DNA of 52,380 nt from a bacterium (lineage in GTDB: Bacteria > Desulfobacterota > Binatia > UBA12015). The stretch lies in contig JAUIFY010000007.1 in NCBI GenBank assembly GCA_030430245.1, positions 1 through 52,380 of the forward strand. The letters are read 5' to 3'. A program made the position numbers and the translations under genes. The notes under the pieces are model-generated. The model was not told the DNA's origin. It worked only from the letters and a program-made list of their open reading frames with translations, and ran no database searches. Shown here piece after piece: positions 15,673-24,671 of the stretch; positions within the stretch are counted from its first letter, which is position 1; the number at the start of each line of letters is the position of its first letter.

Positions 15673-16962
15673 GTGGGGAGCGGGATCCGGAAGTACGCCG
15701 TCGCCTGCGGCGTGATGGCGGGGTGCGTGATCGGCGCGTTCGCGACGGGGGCGATCGAGGAGGCTCCGCGCCTTGCGACGCGGCTCGGGCAGGCCACCGT
15801 CGTCGTGCACGGACGGGTGTCGCGCGTGGAGCCGTTCGACCACGACCGCGTCCGGGTGATCCATCTGTCGATCGACGGCACCCTCAAGGGTGGGGAGCGA
15901 CTCGCGGGGTTGGCGGGCGCCGTCGAGATCGTGGAGATGCGCGATCGTCCGGCGGCCCCGGCGCTCCTCGACGCGGGAGACACGGCTCTCGTGTTTCTCC
16001 GGCGCGCCCGACGCGGCTCGTACCTGGACGCGACGCTCGGGCCGGGCCGGCGTTGGGAGATCGCGGGCGGTGTGCAGGGCCGGGTGCGGGATCGTGACCC
16101 GATGGTCACGTCCGAGGCCGCGGAGCTGGTCGAGCGGATCGTCGGCCGCAGTCGGGCGCCCGCCGAGACGCAGGGCGAGCGCGCCGCCGAACGACGAGCC
16201 TGGGTCTTCGATGCGCTCGGGGCGCGACACGCCGCGTTGGTCGAGGACGGAGCCGCCGGCCTCGACGAGATCTCCGGACTCGCCGCGAGCCTTTCCGATC
16301 CCGAGCGCGCCACCATCGAGCGGGCGCTCGGCCGGTCGGACCTGCCGCCGCGCGTACGGGCCGCGGTCTTCCGGGGGGTGGCCGACGCCGGGCTCCGCTC
16401 GATGGCGACGACCCTCGCCTCCGTACCCGTACGCGACGCCGTCACACTGCGGGCGGCGTGGGGCGCGCGGACGTCGCTCGGGGCGCCACCCGAAGAGGCC
16501 GAGATCGCGCTTCGGCTGCGCGACGGCGATTCCGAGGTGCGGGCGGTCGCCGTCCGGTTCCTCGCGCACACCCTCGATCCGGAGGGAATCGAGCCGGTCG
16601 CCGAGTTTCTCGCGTCCGAGCCCGACGCGTCCGTGCGCGTCGCGACGCTCGAGGCTCTCGGTCCCCTCTCGGGCGGACGGGCCACCGAGCTCCTCGAGCG
16701 AGCGTTCGTCGAGGACGACGAGCTTCTCGTTCGGCAGGCGGCCGGGCGGGTGCTCTTCGAGCGAGGCGGCGACGCGGCCGCCGAGAGCTTCGGTCGTCTC
16801 GCCTACCGTGGGTCGGCCGAGGGCCAGCGCCATGCGGTGGCGCTCCTGCTCGCGCTCGGGCGTCCGGCCGACGATCCGATGGTCGAGCGCATTCGCAGCG
16901 AGCACCCCGATCCGAGTGTCCGGGAGCTCGCCGAGCATGGCTTCCGAGATGGCCATCATTGA
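15673..16962 (+). CDS. Exported HEAT-repeat-like protein
   Basis: About 429 residues from GTG 15673, 14 bp after the PHP-domain gene, so likely the same transcript. The N-terminus (GSGIRKYAVACGVMAGCVIG) is a signal peptide or anchor. Residues 40-160 form a beta-rich region containing VVVHGRVSRVEPFD and GDTALVFLRRARRG. The rest is alpha-helical repeats of HEAT/PBS-lyase type, for example DGDSEVRAVAVRFLAHT, EPDASVRVATLEALGPL, EDDELLVRQAAGRVLFER and HPDPSVRELAEHGF. Such repeats usually mediate protein binding. ATG 15715 is an alternative start that would cut the signal sequence. No enzyme motif is seen. Confidence 0.72.
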   Translation: MGSGIRKYAVACGVMAGCVIGAFATGAIEEAPRLATRLGQATVVVHGRVSRVEPFDHDRVRVIHLSIDGTLKGGERLAGLAGAVEIVEMRDRPAAPALLDAGDTALVFLRRARRGSYLDATLGPGRRWEIAGGVQGRVRDRDPMVTSEAAELVERIVGRSRAPAETQGERAAERRAWVFDALGARHAALVEDGAAGLDEISGLAASLSDPERATIERALGRSDLPPRVRAAVFRGVADAGLRSMATTLASVPVRDAVTLRAAWGARTSLGAPPEEAEIALRLRDGDSEVRAVAVRFLAHTLDPEGIEPVAEFLASEPDASVRVATLEALGPLSGGRATELLERAFVEDDELLVRQAAGRVLFERGGDAAAESFGRLAYRGSAEGQRHAVALLLALGRPADDPMVERIRSEHPDPSVRELAEHGFRDGHH

Positions 16963-17359
16963 GCGCGCCGTCCGGCTCGCAGCGGGCCTCGCGTTCCTCG
17001 TGGCGCCCGCCGCGGCGCACGAGACGCCGCGGACCGCGATCCGCGAGTTGGTGCGTCTGCAGGGCTACGTCGTTCCTCCTGGAGAGGCCGTGGACGGCGA
17101 GACGTTGACCGTGGCCGTAGGCGGGCGCGATCTCCGCATGCGCCTGGTCGACCGACAGGTCTTCATCGCGGTCGGGGCCGCGGGCCGCGGGACGACGTCG
17201 GAGCCCGCACGCCTGGTGATTCGGGGAGAGAGGGCGCTCCTGGCCCGGCTGGGCGACGCAGGCCCGCGCCAGCGCGTCACGCTGCTGGGAGAAAGGCGCC
17301 CCGGCGGGAGCGACCTGTTCGTCGCGGCCGTCGATCTCTGTCCGCCGACCCGCCGGTAG
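16949..17359 (+). CDS. Small exported protein of unknown function
   Basis: A 136-residue protein starting at ATG 16949 (ATG 16937 is also in frame), overlapping the end of the HEAT-like gene by 14 bp and thus translationally coupled. Residues 1-24 form a signal peptide (VRLAAGLAFLVAPAAA, then HETP). The mature part is a short beta-rich domain with two visible halves, LVRLQGYVVPPGEAVDGE and LLGERRPGGSDLFVAAVD. I do not recognise the family. It probably works in the periplasm or outside the cell with the two preceding gene products. Confidence 0.65.
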   Translation: MAIIERAVRLAAGLAFLVAPAAAHETPRTAIRELVRLQGYVVPPGEAVDGETLTVAVGGRDLRMRLVDRQVFIAVGAAGRGTTSEPARLVIRGERALLARLGDAGPRQRVTLLGERRPGGSDLFVAAVDLCPPTRR

Positions 17360-17420
17360 ACCCGTGCGCGTCGGTGCGCGGTGTCGCTCGGCGGGGTGGG
17401 GGCGAGCCGTCGCCCGAGGG

Positions 17421-18803
17421 TCACGACGCAGGCGCCCCGGCATCGTCCGGGGGCGAGGGTGGACTCCCTCCGGCGCTCGGGAGTGCGCGGGAGTGGATCG
17501 GACCGGGATCCGCACGGAGGAGAAGCGGAATCGGGTCCGCCGCGTGCAGGATCTTCTCGGGAAGCCCCGGGCGAGCTCCCCGACTCGGCATGAAGAAGAA
17601 GCCGAGTCGGGTCGGATCGACGCCGTCCACGGCGAGGGAGCGGCGGAACGCCGCCACGGCCGCGGGTGCATCGGACGACGGTGCGCCGTCGGGGCCGGCC
17701 GGTCCGGCGAGCCAGACCCACAGGCGGCCACCCTCGCCCGTGCCGCCGAGCGCGTCGCGGATCACACGCCGCGCGCGCTCCGAGTCCGCCGCGCGCGAGA
17801 GATCGTAGCGCTCGATGGCCGTGTCCCCGTCGCGGAGTCGCTCGCGGAGAAGCGCCGAGCGAGTCCGATCCACGGCCGCCCGTGACACGACCATCGGGGA
17901 CCGTGGGCGGAGCCCCTTCCCGATGCGTACCTCGTCCGAGGACGGGTTCTCCACCAGGATCGGCACCACCCGCGCTCGTCGGAGCTCGTCGCCGAAGTAC
18001 CGGCGATCGCTCCGGGACACCCGCGCGGCTCCCACCTGCGCCACGGAGTCGGCGCCGCGCGGCAGCGCGTCGGCCAGGGCGCGCGCGTCGGCCGAGAGGG
18101 CGGCGAGCGTCCGACGGGCGTTCACGACCCATGCGCGTCGCGGTTCTTCGACGTCGCACAGGGACGTCGACGCATGGCCGAAGAGCGCCGGGCTCGGGGG
18201 AAAGCTGCCGAACGCTTCGTCGATGTCCATCCGGCGCCACGCCCCGTCCGCCTCGGGCGCGGGAGCTCGCGGGAGCCGGAGCGCGCGGCCGGAGAGCGCG
18301 TGGTCGACGGCCACGGAGATCCATGCCGGCGGGAGCATCCCCGCCCAGGTCGGCCCGCGGAACGGGTGGTCCTGCTGGCTGTACAGCGAATCACGCAGCA
18401 CGAAGACGCGGCCCGCGTGCGCCGCGGCCGAGCGCCAACGCCGCGCCACCTCGGCTCCCGACGGCACGTCGCCCGTGGGCGTGGGCGAGCGCAGCAGGCG
18501 ATTGTTGCCCTCGTAGGCGGCGGTCCGGTATCGCGGCAGCCTTGGCCATGGCAGAGCGCGGACGGTGTGATCGCGTCCGGCGGGTAGGGCGTGTCCTCCG
18601 CCTTCGACGGGGCGCACGTCCATGACCCCCCCGGGCGGCCCCGACTCGATCGAGACGACCTCGGGACACGACGACCGGCAACCGACCCCGGAGACGAGGA
18701 CGATGGCGAGGGCGAGGCAGGCGCGGACCCCTGCCGAGCGACTCGCGCGCGGCCTGCGCCTCTTCTTCGGTTTCGCGATCGTCACGCCTCTCCTTCTCCG
18801 CAT
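17421..18803 (-). CDS. Lipoprotein of unknown function
   Basis: About 460 residues. A very basic N-terminus (KPKKRRRPRASR) precedes the hydrophobic LALAIVLVSGVGC, whose lipobox places the lipidated cysteine at residue 42, so the mature protein is probably membrane-anchored. No enzymatic motif is recognised; visible stretches include GHASTSLCDVEEPRRAWVV, RRYFGDELRRARVVPILVE and TRLGFFFMPSRGARPGLPE. The 5' end overlaps the divergent O-antigen-ligase fusion by about 100 bp; a GTG at 18785 would shorten this only slightly, since the signal sequence itself lies in the overlap. It borders the glycan locus and may take part in it, but that is inference. Confidence 0.6.
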   Translation of the reverse strand: MRRRRGVTIAKPKKRRRPRASRSAGVRACLALAIVLVSGVGCRSSCPEVVSIESGPPGGVMDVRPVEGGGHALPAGRDHTVRALPWPRLPRYRTAAYEGNNRLLRSPTPTGDVPSGAEVARRWRSAAAHAGRVFVLRDSLYSQQDHPFRGPTWAGMLPPAWISVAVDHALSGRALRLPRAPAPEADGAWRRMDIDEAFGSFPPSPALFGHASTSLCDVEEPRRAWVVNARRTLAALSADARALADALPRGADSVAQVGAARVSRSDRRYFGDELRRARVVPILVENPSSDEVRIGKGLRPRSPMVVSRAAVDRTRSALLRERLRDGDTAIERYDLSRAADSERARRVIRDALGGTGEGGRLWVWLAGPAGPDGAPSSDAPAAVAAFRRSLAVDGVDPTRLGFFFMPSRGARPGLPEKILHAADPIPLLLRADPGPIHSRALPSAGGSPPSPPDDAGAPAS

Positions 18804-21800
18804 CCCCGGTCACTACTACGCGTCCGCCGACCTCCAGTCGTTCGTGATCGGCCTGGGCGCCTTCGCGCTCTCGCTGGGCCTGGTCGCGCTGGCTCGAACG
18901 GACGCCCGAGCAATCTACCCGACCGCCTCCTGGGGGCGCGAGGGTTGGCTCGTCGTGTTCGCCGCGTGGATTGCACTCGCATGGTGCGCGGCCCGGGAGC
19001 CGACCGCATCCCTGCAGGCATCGCTGCGATGGTTCCCGCCCATCGTCACCCTCCTGGCGATCCCCGCGCTGGTCGGGTCGCCCGCCGTCCAGCGCCGCGC
19101 GCTCGGATGGCTCGTCGCCGGCGGCGCCGTCCTCGCGTCCGTGTTTCTCCTGAATCTGGTTCGGGCCGATGTCTGGCGGTCGCTCTCGATCGACGGATTT
19201 CCCGCTCCCCCTCCTCGAAACATCCTCGCCTTGCTCCTCGTACCGTCCTTCTTCGCGAGCCTCGCCCTCTGCGGAGACCCGGAGCCGCGCGTGCGGCGAC
19301 TTCTGGGCTACGCCCCCGCGGGGCTCCTGGTGTTCGCCCTGCTGCTCACGCGGTCTCGCGGGACCTGGATCGGCATCGCGGTCGGCGGCGTGGTGCTCGT
19401 CGCGTTCGGCCTGGCCCACGAAGCGCGCGGGCGCGTGCTGCGGGCGCTGGCGCTCGCCGCAGCGGTCGTGCTGCTGCTCGGAGCGGTCGCCACCTGGACG
19501 TCCTACCGACTCGGAGCCGCGACGCCGGCCGACGCGGTCGCGAGTCTGCTCCGTCCCGATCGAGGCTCGGCCGGCGGGCGGGTCCGGCGCTGGGCGAACG
19601 GGTGGCCCATGGTCGCCGATCACCCGTGGCTGGGAGTGGGCCCCGGCAACTGGACGGCGGTGTGGCCGCGGTATCGCGGACGCGTGATGACCGACCCGGG
19701 CGGCGACACCCTGCCGTACAACTCGTATCTCGGTCTCGCGGCGGAAGCCGGGCTTCCGGGGTGTCTGGCGCTCGTGCTCTTCTTCACCGGGGTCCTGCGG
19801 GCACGCCGCCGCGCCGCGCCTCCGTCCGAAGCATGGGTTCGGGCCTGCTTGGCGGCGTCTCTCGCCGCGCTGCTCGTGGCCGCCGCGTTTCACGACGTGT
19901 TCAGCAACGCCCTCCTGCTCGGCGCCGTCTTCCTCACTGCAGGGCTGTTGGTGGCGCACGACGCGATGAACGGCGACGCCCGCGTCCGTCTGCGAGGGGC
20001 CGTCGCCGTCGCCCTCGCGGTGGTCGGCGGTCTCGCGGTCGTCGCGGAGGCGCGCCACCTGCGCGCGAGTCTCCACAGTGGGATGCTGATCGAAGGCGTG
20101 GTCTTCGAGGGGCCCGGGCGTCGTCTCGCTCCGTCCCTCGCGCCGGGCGCGCTCGATCGGATCGTGCGATGGGTTTTCTCCGCGTTCGAGGGCTCCGATG
20201 AGGAGCTCTGGGCGCTCTGGCAGTCCGAGCGCTCGATCCGGCCGCGCGGGCCGGCCCTCATCCTCGCCGATCGAGAGGCGCAGGCCGGCGACTGCGACGA
20301 CGCCCGGTCGTGGGTCGATCGGGTACTCGCATCGAGCCCGCACCCCGATGCGCTCCGGATCGCGGGCGATTGCGCCCGAGGCGACGGAAGGCCGCTCGAG
20401 GCGCTCGACGCCTATGAGCGGGGCCTGGCCTTGAACGACACCGTCCCCGAGCTCCACGCGCGTCGCGCCGACGTGCTCGCGGAGCTCGACCGTGTGGACG
20501 AGGCGGACGTCGCGTACGACGAGGCGACGCGCCTGTTTCGGGAACGTCTCGTGGAGCGATTCGGGGCCTCCAGCCTCCACGGCGCGCAGCGCGACGTCGA
20601 CGCCCTCGACGGGATCTCGCGAAAGCGCCGACTCCTCCGGGCCCGCACGCGACGCGTTCGCAGCGACGAAGAGCTGTGGCGCGCGGTGGCCTCGACGCCG
20701 CTTCTCCACAAGGGGCTCGCGCGGGCCGGGAGCAGGTTGTTCTTCTCGTCGACCGGCACGGGGGAGTTCGACCTCTGGGCGATGGATCTGAGGCATCCGG
20801 GCGCGCGGCCCCGCCTGCTCTCCCGAGACTCCCTCGCCGCGTTCCGTCCCCGCGTCCCGCCCGACGGCGGCCGGGTGTACTTCGTCTCCGATCGAGAGGG
20901 CGACTACCGATACAAGCTCTACGAGCAGTCTCTCGCCGAGCGGCGCCCACGCCGGTTGACGCCGCCTCTTGCGGGAGACGAAGGCGAGTTCGAGCTCTCG
21001 GCCGACGGACGCACCCTCGCCGTCCGGCGCGACGTGGGGCGCGCACAGGACGTCCATCTCGTGGACACCGAAGATCGGACCTATCGGCGTGTGACCACCG
21101 ACGGCCGGCCGAAGCGAGACCTCGCGTTCTCCCCGGACGGGTCCACGGTCGCCTGGGTGGAGGCCGATCGCCGGGTCGTGCTCCTGGACGTCCCGACGGG
21201 AGGGACGTCCATCGCGGTCGAGCACGACGCGACGAAGCTCCGCTGGCCGCGGTTCTCTCCGTCGGGGGAGCGCATCGCGTTCGTGGCGATCGGCGCCGGC
21301 GGCCGCCGGACACTCGCGTGGCTGGACCGGCGGAGTGGACGCGAGAGCAGGCTGCCGACACGGTCGGGGCAGTGGCTCGAGCCCCTCTGGATCGACGAGG
21401 CGACGCTCGTCGTTCGCGAGCGCGTCGCGGACGAGTACCTGCTCGCTCGGGTCGACCTCGAAACCGGAGAGACGAAACGGGTCGGCCCCGACTCCGGCGT
21501 GGTGTACCCCGCCATCCTCCTCGACGAAGAGTCGGGACCGTCGCTCGCGTACGCGTACGGCGGCGCTTCCGTCCCGGTCCGGGTCGAGCGCCTCGACGTG
21601 CGCACGGGCGTGCGGCGTCCGCTCGTTCGGGTGGAGGACTTCGAGGACGAGGAGATCGTCTTGCACGAGACGGTGGCCGTCTCCGGACTCCGGACCGAAG
21701 CTCGGGCGCACCTCTATCCACCTCCCGGCGTGCCCGGGGCTCCGCGCCCGGCGATTCTCTGGCTCGCCGGCGGGGCGGGCGAGTTCTCGCCGCGCTGGCA

Positions 21801-22368
21801 TCCGTACGCACAGGCGTTCGCCCGAGCGGGATTCGTCTTCGCCGCGCCGAGCGAGGTGACCGAGACGCCGACGGAAGACGCGTTGCGACGGCGTGCGCTC
21901 GAGGCCCTCGCGACGCGCGACCTCCTCGCGTCGCGCCCGGACGTGGACGAGGACCGCGTCTTCGCGATCGCCGTCAGCAGCGGCACGCGGGTCCTCGCGG
22001 ACGTGCTCGCACGTCGTCCCGACGCCTTCGCCGCCGCGGTCGAGTACTCGCCGATCCCGTCCGAGGCCTGGTCCCGCCCGCGACCCGGACTACCGCCCTT
22101 CCTGATCTTTCTCCCCGAGAACGATCCGCACCTCGACGTGTCTCGCCGGATCCGTGCGATGGAGGCGCAACGGCGCGCGGGCACCGTGGTCGATTGGACG
22201 GTCCTCCCGGGCGAGGGACACGACCTCCGGGGCGGCCGCAGCATCCGGAGACGGATGGACGAGACCCTCGATTTCTTGCGTGCACGGGGCGTCAGGATGC
22301 GAGATCCCGTTCGCCGAGCGGCTCCGCTCGCAGCACGTCCATCAGCTCGTCGACCAAGGCGAGGTTGA
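18703..22368 (+). CDS. O-antigen ligase fused to TPR, TolB-like propeller and S9 peptidase domains
   Basis: A single 1,221-codon frame. Residues 20-455 contain about a dozen hydrophobic helices; the Wzy_C/O-antigen-ligase signature appears near 290-325 as WPMVADHPWLGVGPGNW followed by NSYLGLAAEAGLPGCLAL. Residues 500-650 are TPR-like (DALRIAGDCARGDGRPLEAL, ELHARRADVLAELDRVDEA). Residues 670-995 contain PD40/TolB propeller repeats (DLWAMDLRHPGARPRLLS, AFSPDGSTVAWVE, RFSPSGERIAFVA). Residues 1000-1200 are an alpha/beta-hydrolase of prolyl-oligopeptidase type with candidate Ser1092 (AVSSG), an acid in ENDPHLD and His in GEGHDLRGG. The first Gly of GxSxG is Ala. Start ATG 18703 follows GAGGACG. 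No stop or frameshift separates the parts. Confidence 0.85.
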   Translation: MARARQARTPAERLARGLRLFFGFAIVTPLLLRIPGHYYASADLQSFVIGLGAFALSLGLVALARTDARAIYPTASWGREGWLVVFAAWIALAWCAAREPTASLQASLRWFPPIVTLLAIPALVGSPAVQRRALGWLVAGGAVLASVFLLNLVRADVWRSLSIDGFPAPPPRNILALLLVPSFFASLALCGDPEPRVRRLLGYAPAGLLVFALLLTRSRGTWIGIAVGGVVLVAFGLAHEARGRVLRALALAAAVVLLLGAVATWTSYRLGAATPADAVASLLRPDRGSAGGRVRRWANGWPMVADHPWLGVGPGNWTAVWPRYRGRVMTDPGGDTLPYNSYLGLAAEAGLPGCLALVLFFTGVLRARRRAAPPSEAWVRACLAASLAALLVAAAFHDVFSNALLLGAVFLTAGLLVAHDAMNGDARVRLRGAVAVALAVVGGLAVVAEARHLRASLHSGMLIEGVVFEGPGRRLAPSLAPGALDRIVRWVFSAFEGSDEELWALWQSERSIRPRGPALILADREAQAGDCDDARSWVDRVLASSPHPDALRIAGDCARGDGRPLEALDAYERGLALNDTVPELHARRADVLAELDRVDEADVAYDEATRLFRERLVERFGASSLHGAQRDVDALDGISRKRRLLRARTRRVRSDEELWRAVASTPLLHKGLARAGSRLFFSSTGTGEFDLWAMDLRHPGARPRLLSRDSLAAFRPRVPPDGGRVYFVSDREGDYRYKLYEQSLAERRPRRLTPPLAGDEGEFELSADGRTLAVRRDVGRAQDVHLVDTEDRTYRRVTTDGRPKRDLAFSPDGSTVAWVEADRRVVLLDVPTGGTSIAVEHDATKLRWPRFSPSGERIAFVAIGAGGRRTLAWLDRRSGRESRLPTRSGQWLEPLWIDEATLVVRERVADEYLLARVDLETGETKRVGPDSGVVYPAILLDEESGPSLAYAYGGASVPVRVERLDVRTGVRRPLVRVEDFEDEEIVLHETVAVSGLRTEARAHLYPPPGVPGAPRPAILWLAGGAGEFSPRWHPYAQAFARAGFVFAAPSEVTETPTEDALRRRALEALATRDLLASRPDVDEDRVFAIAVSSGTRVLADVLARRPDAFAAAVEYSPIPSEAWSRPRPGLPPFLIFLPENDPHLDVSRRIRAMEAQRRAGTVVDWTVLPGEGHDLRGGRSIRRRMDETLDFLRARGVRMRDPVRRAAPLAARPSARRPRRG

Positions 22369-23662
22369 ACGCGTACCAGCCCGACGGCCCCTCGGACGGC
22401 GACGGCGCGCCCGCGGTGTCGAGGCGCTCGACCGCCTCGGCCCCGTCTCGTACGACGCGGTCCTCGCGAAGGAAGACGAGAGAGCGTGCGAGCTGGCTCG
22501 TCGTCGCGGGCAAAGGCCCTTCGAAGGCGCGGTCGGCGAGGACTCGGACGTTGGCGGCCGCGAACAGCGAGGCCGAGACGAGCTGCTCGCGGAGGAGCAA
22601 CGGGCGCCATTCCGAGCCTCGCTGGTCGTTCGAATCGACGTGGACGAAGCGGATCGGCTCGAGCGAGCCCTGGAGGGAGAGTACCGTGCGACTCGTGGGA
22701 AGACCGCCCCCTCCGCGGCCGCAATCGGTCGAGCTCGTCTCCTCGAGAAGACGAATCCAGTCGCCGTGCGATCGAACGGCTTCGGCGCCTGGTCCGTCGC
22801 GGAGGACGAACGTGGGGGTCCCCGCGAGAAAGCACGCCGCTTCCACGTCGGCCAGGCTCTCCACGCGCGAGGCGGCGTCGAGGAAGGGCCGATCGGAGGG
22901 ATGCGCGACCACCGACGGAAGGGGGGGCAGCTCGGGGCGACCGATCGCCGCGAGGACGTCCCGCGCCGTCCCGTCGCGCAGCCCGAGAAGCGCCGCGGCT
23001 CGCTCGAGCGCATCGGCGTGGGACCGCGGGGCGCGATCTCGGCTCGTGGGCGCGGGCCCGCCCCTGATCCGGCTCGCGAGCGCACGCACCTTCTTCTCGC
23101 ACGCGGCGAAGAGGACGCCGTCGGGGCGGCGTTTCGGTCCGGGGAAGATCGCGCGCAGTCCGGCCTCCGTCCACTGATCCAGCCGCCGCCAGTCGTGGGC
23201 GAGGCGAAGCCGCAACGGGGGGGCGGGAGCCGTGCTCGTCGCGGCGCGGCCGTCGAGCGTACGCCATCGGTTCATCTCGAGGAGGCCGGCGAAGCGCTCC
23301 AGCACGTCCCATTCCGGACCTCCCGCCAGGAGCTGCCACTCGTCGCGGATCGACGGGTCCCAGCGGCGAACGTGCCGCAGCGTGTCGAGCAGGGAGACGA
23401 TCTCGTCGAACCCGGGGTGCCCGGCGCCCCGGATCCGGATCGCCAGATCGACGTCGCTCAGGAGCGGCTGGAACGCGGGTCCGCCATGGCTGCCCCGAAG
23501 CCAGACCTCCTCGACCTGCGGATGCTCGCGCAGCCGTCGCGTCGCCCGCGCCAGGCTCCGCTCCACCCAGGTCGTCGCGGCCCGAGACGCGAGCGAGCTT
23601 CGGAAGAGACCTTCGAGCGCCTGGCGGGCGAGATCGTGGAGTCGCACGCGGGGGCCGCCCAC
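22292..23662 (-). CDS. Nucleotidyltransferase-fold protein
   Basis: About 456 residues from a GTG at 23662 preceded by AAGGGCGG; an ATG at 23746 is an alternative. The polymerase-beta-type nucleotidyltransferase signature is clear: GS at residues 57-58 (WLRGSHGG) and Asp70-x-Asp72 (LLSDVDLAIRI). It resembles the 'nucleotidyltransferase family protein' group found in polysaccharide loci, which has a GSxxxxxxxDxD-type active site and a long helical C-terminal region; here that region includes RLAHDWRRLDQW and FVHVDSNDQRGSEW. Its 3' end overlaps that of the convergent O-antigen-ligase fusion by 77 bp. The likely role is nucleotidyl transfer during glycan or precursor processing; the substrate is unknown. 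Confidence 0.75.
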   Translation of the reverse strand: MGGPRVRLHDLARQALEGLFRSSLASRAATTWVERSLARATRRLREHPQVEEVWLRGSHGGPAFQPLLSDVDLAIRIRGAGHPGFDEIVSLLDTLRHVRRWDPSIRDEWQLLAGGPEWDVLERFAGLLEMNRWRTLDGRAATSTAPAPPLRLRLAHDWRRLDQWTEAGLRAIFPGPKRRPDGVLFAACEKKVRALASRIRGGPAPTSRDRAPRSHADALERAAALLGLRDGTARDVLAAIGRPELPPLPSVVAHPSDRPFLDAASRVESLADVEAACFLAGTPTFVLRDGPGAEAVRSHGDWIRLLEETSSTDCGRGGGGLPTSRTVLSLQGSLEPIRFVHVDSNDQRGSEWRPLLLREQLVSASLFAAANVRVLADRAFEGPLPATTSQLARSLVFLREDRVVRDGAEAVERLDTAGAPSPSEGPSGWYAFNLALVDELMDVLRAEPLGERDLAS

Positions 23663-23714
23663 ACCCGCCCTTGAGACCTCGCGGCGTCGGTCCGTATACC
23701 TACGGGACGACCCT

Positions 23715-24656
23715 TTGGACTCTCCGTCGTTCACTCTCGTCGTCATGGCATACGAGCGTCCCGCTGCTCTACGCCGCTGTCTCGACTCGATCCGCCGGCT
23801 CCGGAGCCGCGGCCTCACCTTCGACGCGATCGTCGTCGACGACGGCTCTTCCGTCGACCTCGAGCCGATCGTTCGCGACGTCGGGCGGGACCTCCCGATC
23901 ACGCTGCGCCGCATCGCCCATCGCGGGGTCTCGGCGGCCCGCAACGAAGGCCTCGCGGCCGCGACCGGCGAGTTCGTCGCCTTCATCGCGGACGACTACG
24001 CGCTGCCGAGCGACTACCTGGAGCGGGCACGTGACTTCTTCGCGCGGGAGGAGGACGCGTCGGTCCTCACGTTCAACATGCGCTCGCGCGGTGGCTCGGT
24101 CGCCCGGTACGTCCAGCAGCTCTACCTGGAGCTGACCTGGCTCCAGAACGCACAGGCGCAGCCGGATCGTCACGGCGTGTACGCATCCTTCCGACTCCCG
24201 GCATCGCGGGCGGCCGTCTTTCGCAAGAGCGTCTTCACCCGCGTTCGTCCCTTCGACGAGAGTCTCTCGGGGGGCGAGGACGGTGAGCTCGCCGGGCGCC
24301 TCGCGGCCGCGGGGATTCCCGTCCACTTCGATCCCCACTTCTACGTCGACCATTGGGAGGAGAAGTCGCTCGGCGACTATCTGCGCCAACGCGTGCAGTA
24401 CGCGACGGACTTCCACGCCGTTCTCGTTCGGCAACCGACCGCCCAGCCGGGTCGACGGGCGTGGCCCCTGCGCAGATGCGTCGGAAGCGTCTTCGCTCGT
24501 CTGAGCGGGTGGGCACGCATCAGCGCCGGTCTCGGATGGACGGCGCGCTACCTCCTGAGCCTGCCCGGGCTGATGCTCTTTCTCTCGACCTTCTACGGGA
24601 CGATGTGGTTCTGCGACCGTAGGTACGTGGCGAAGACCCGAGAGCCGTTCGCGTGA
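23715..24656 (+). CDS. Family 2 glycosyltransferase
   Basis: About 313 residues from TTG 23715; ATG 23745 would cut into the first beta strand. GT-A features are ordered as expected: FTLVVMAYERPAALRRCLDS, the nucleotide-binding DAIVVDDGSSVD, GVSAARNEGLAAATGEFVAF, then the IADDYALP diphosphate/metal region in place of DxD. RPFDESLSGGEDGELAGRL provides the ED acid motif near the catalytic base, and the C-terminus has a hydrophobic LSLPGLMLFLSTFY. It is divergent from the nucleotidyltransferase and convergent with the next glycosyltransferase (15 bp gap). It probably adds a sugar during cell-surface glycan assembly. Confidence 0.9.
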   Translation: MDSPSFTLVVMAYERPAALRRCLDSIRRLRSRGLTFDAIVVDDGSSVDLEPIVRDVGRDLPITLRRIAHRGVSAARNEGLAAATGEFVAFIADDYALPSDYLERARDFFAREEDASVLTFNMRSRGGSVARYVQQLYLELTWLQNAQAQPDRHGVYASFRLPASRAAVFRKSVFTRVRPFDESLSGGEDGELAGRLAAAGIPVHFDPHFYVDHWEEKSLGDYLRQRVQYATDFHAVLVRQPTAQPGRRAWPLRRCVGSVFARLSGWARISAGLGWTARYLLSLPGLMLFLSTFYGTMWFCDRRYVAKTREPFA

Positions 24657-24671
24657 TCGGACCGACCCGCC

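Noticed and set aside
18391..21801. A 1,136-codon minus-strand open frame opposite the O-antigen-ligase fusion.
   Set aside because: Low-complexity Arg/Asp/Glu-rich antisense reading; the plus strand has recognisable domains throughout.
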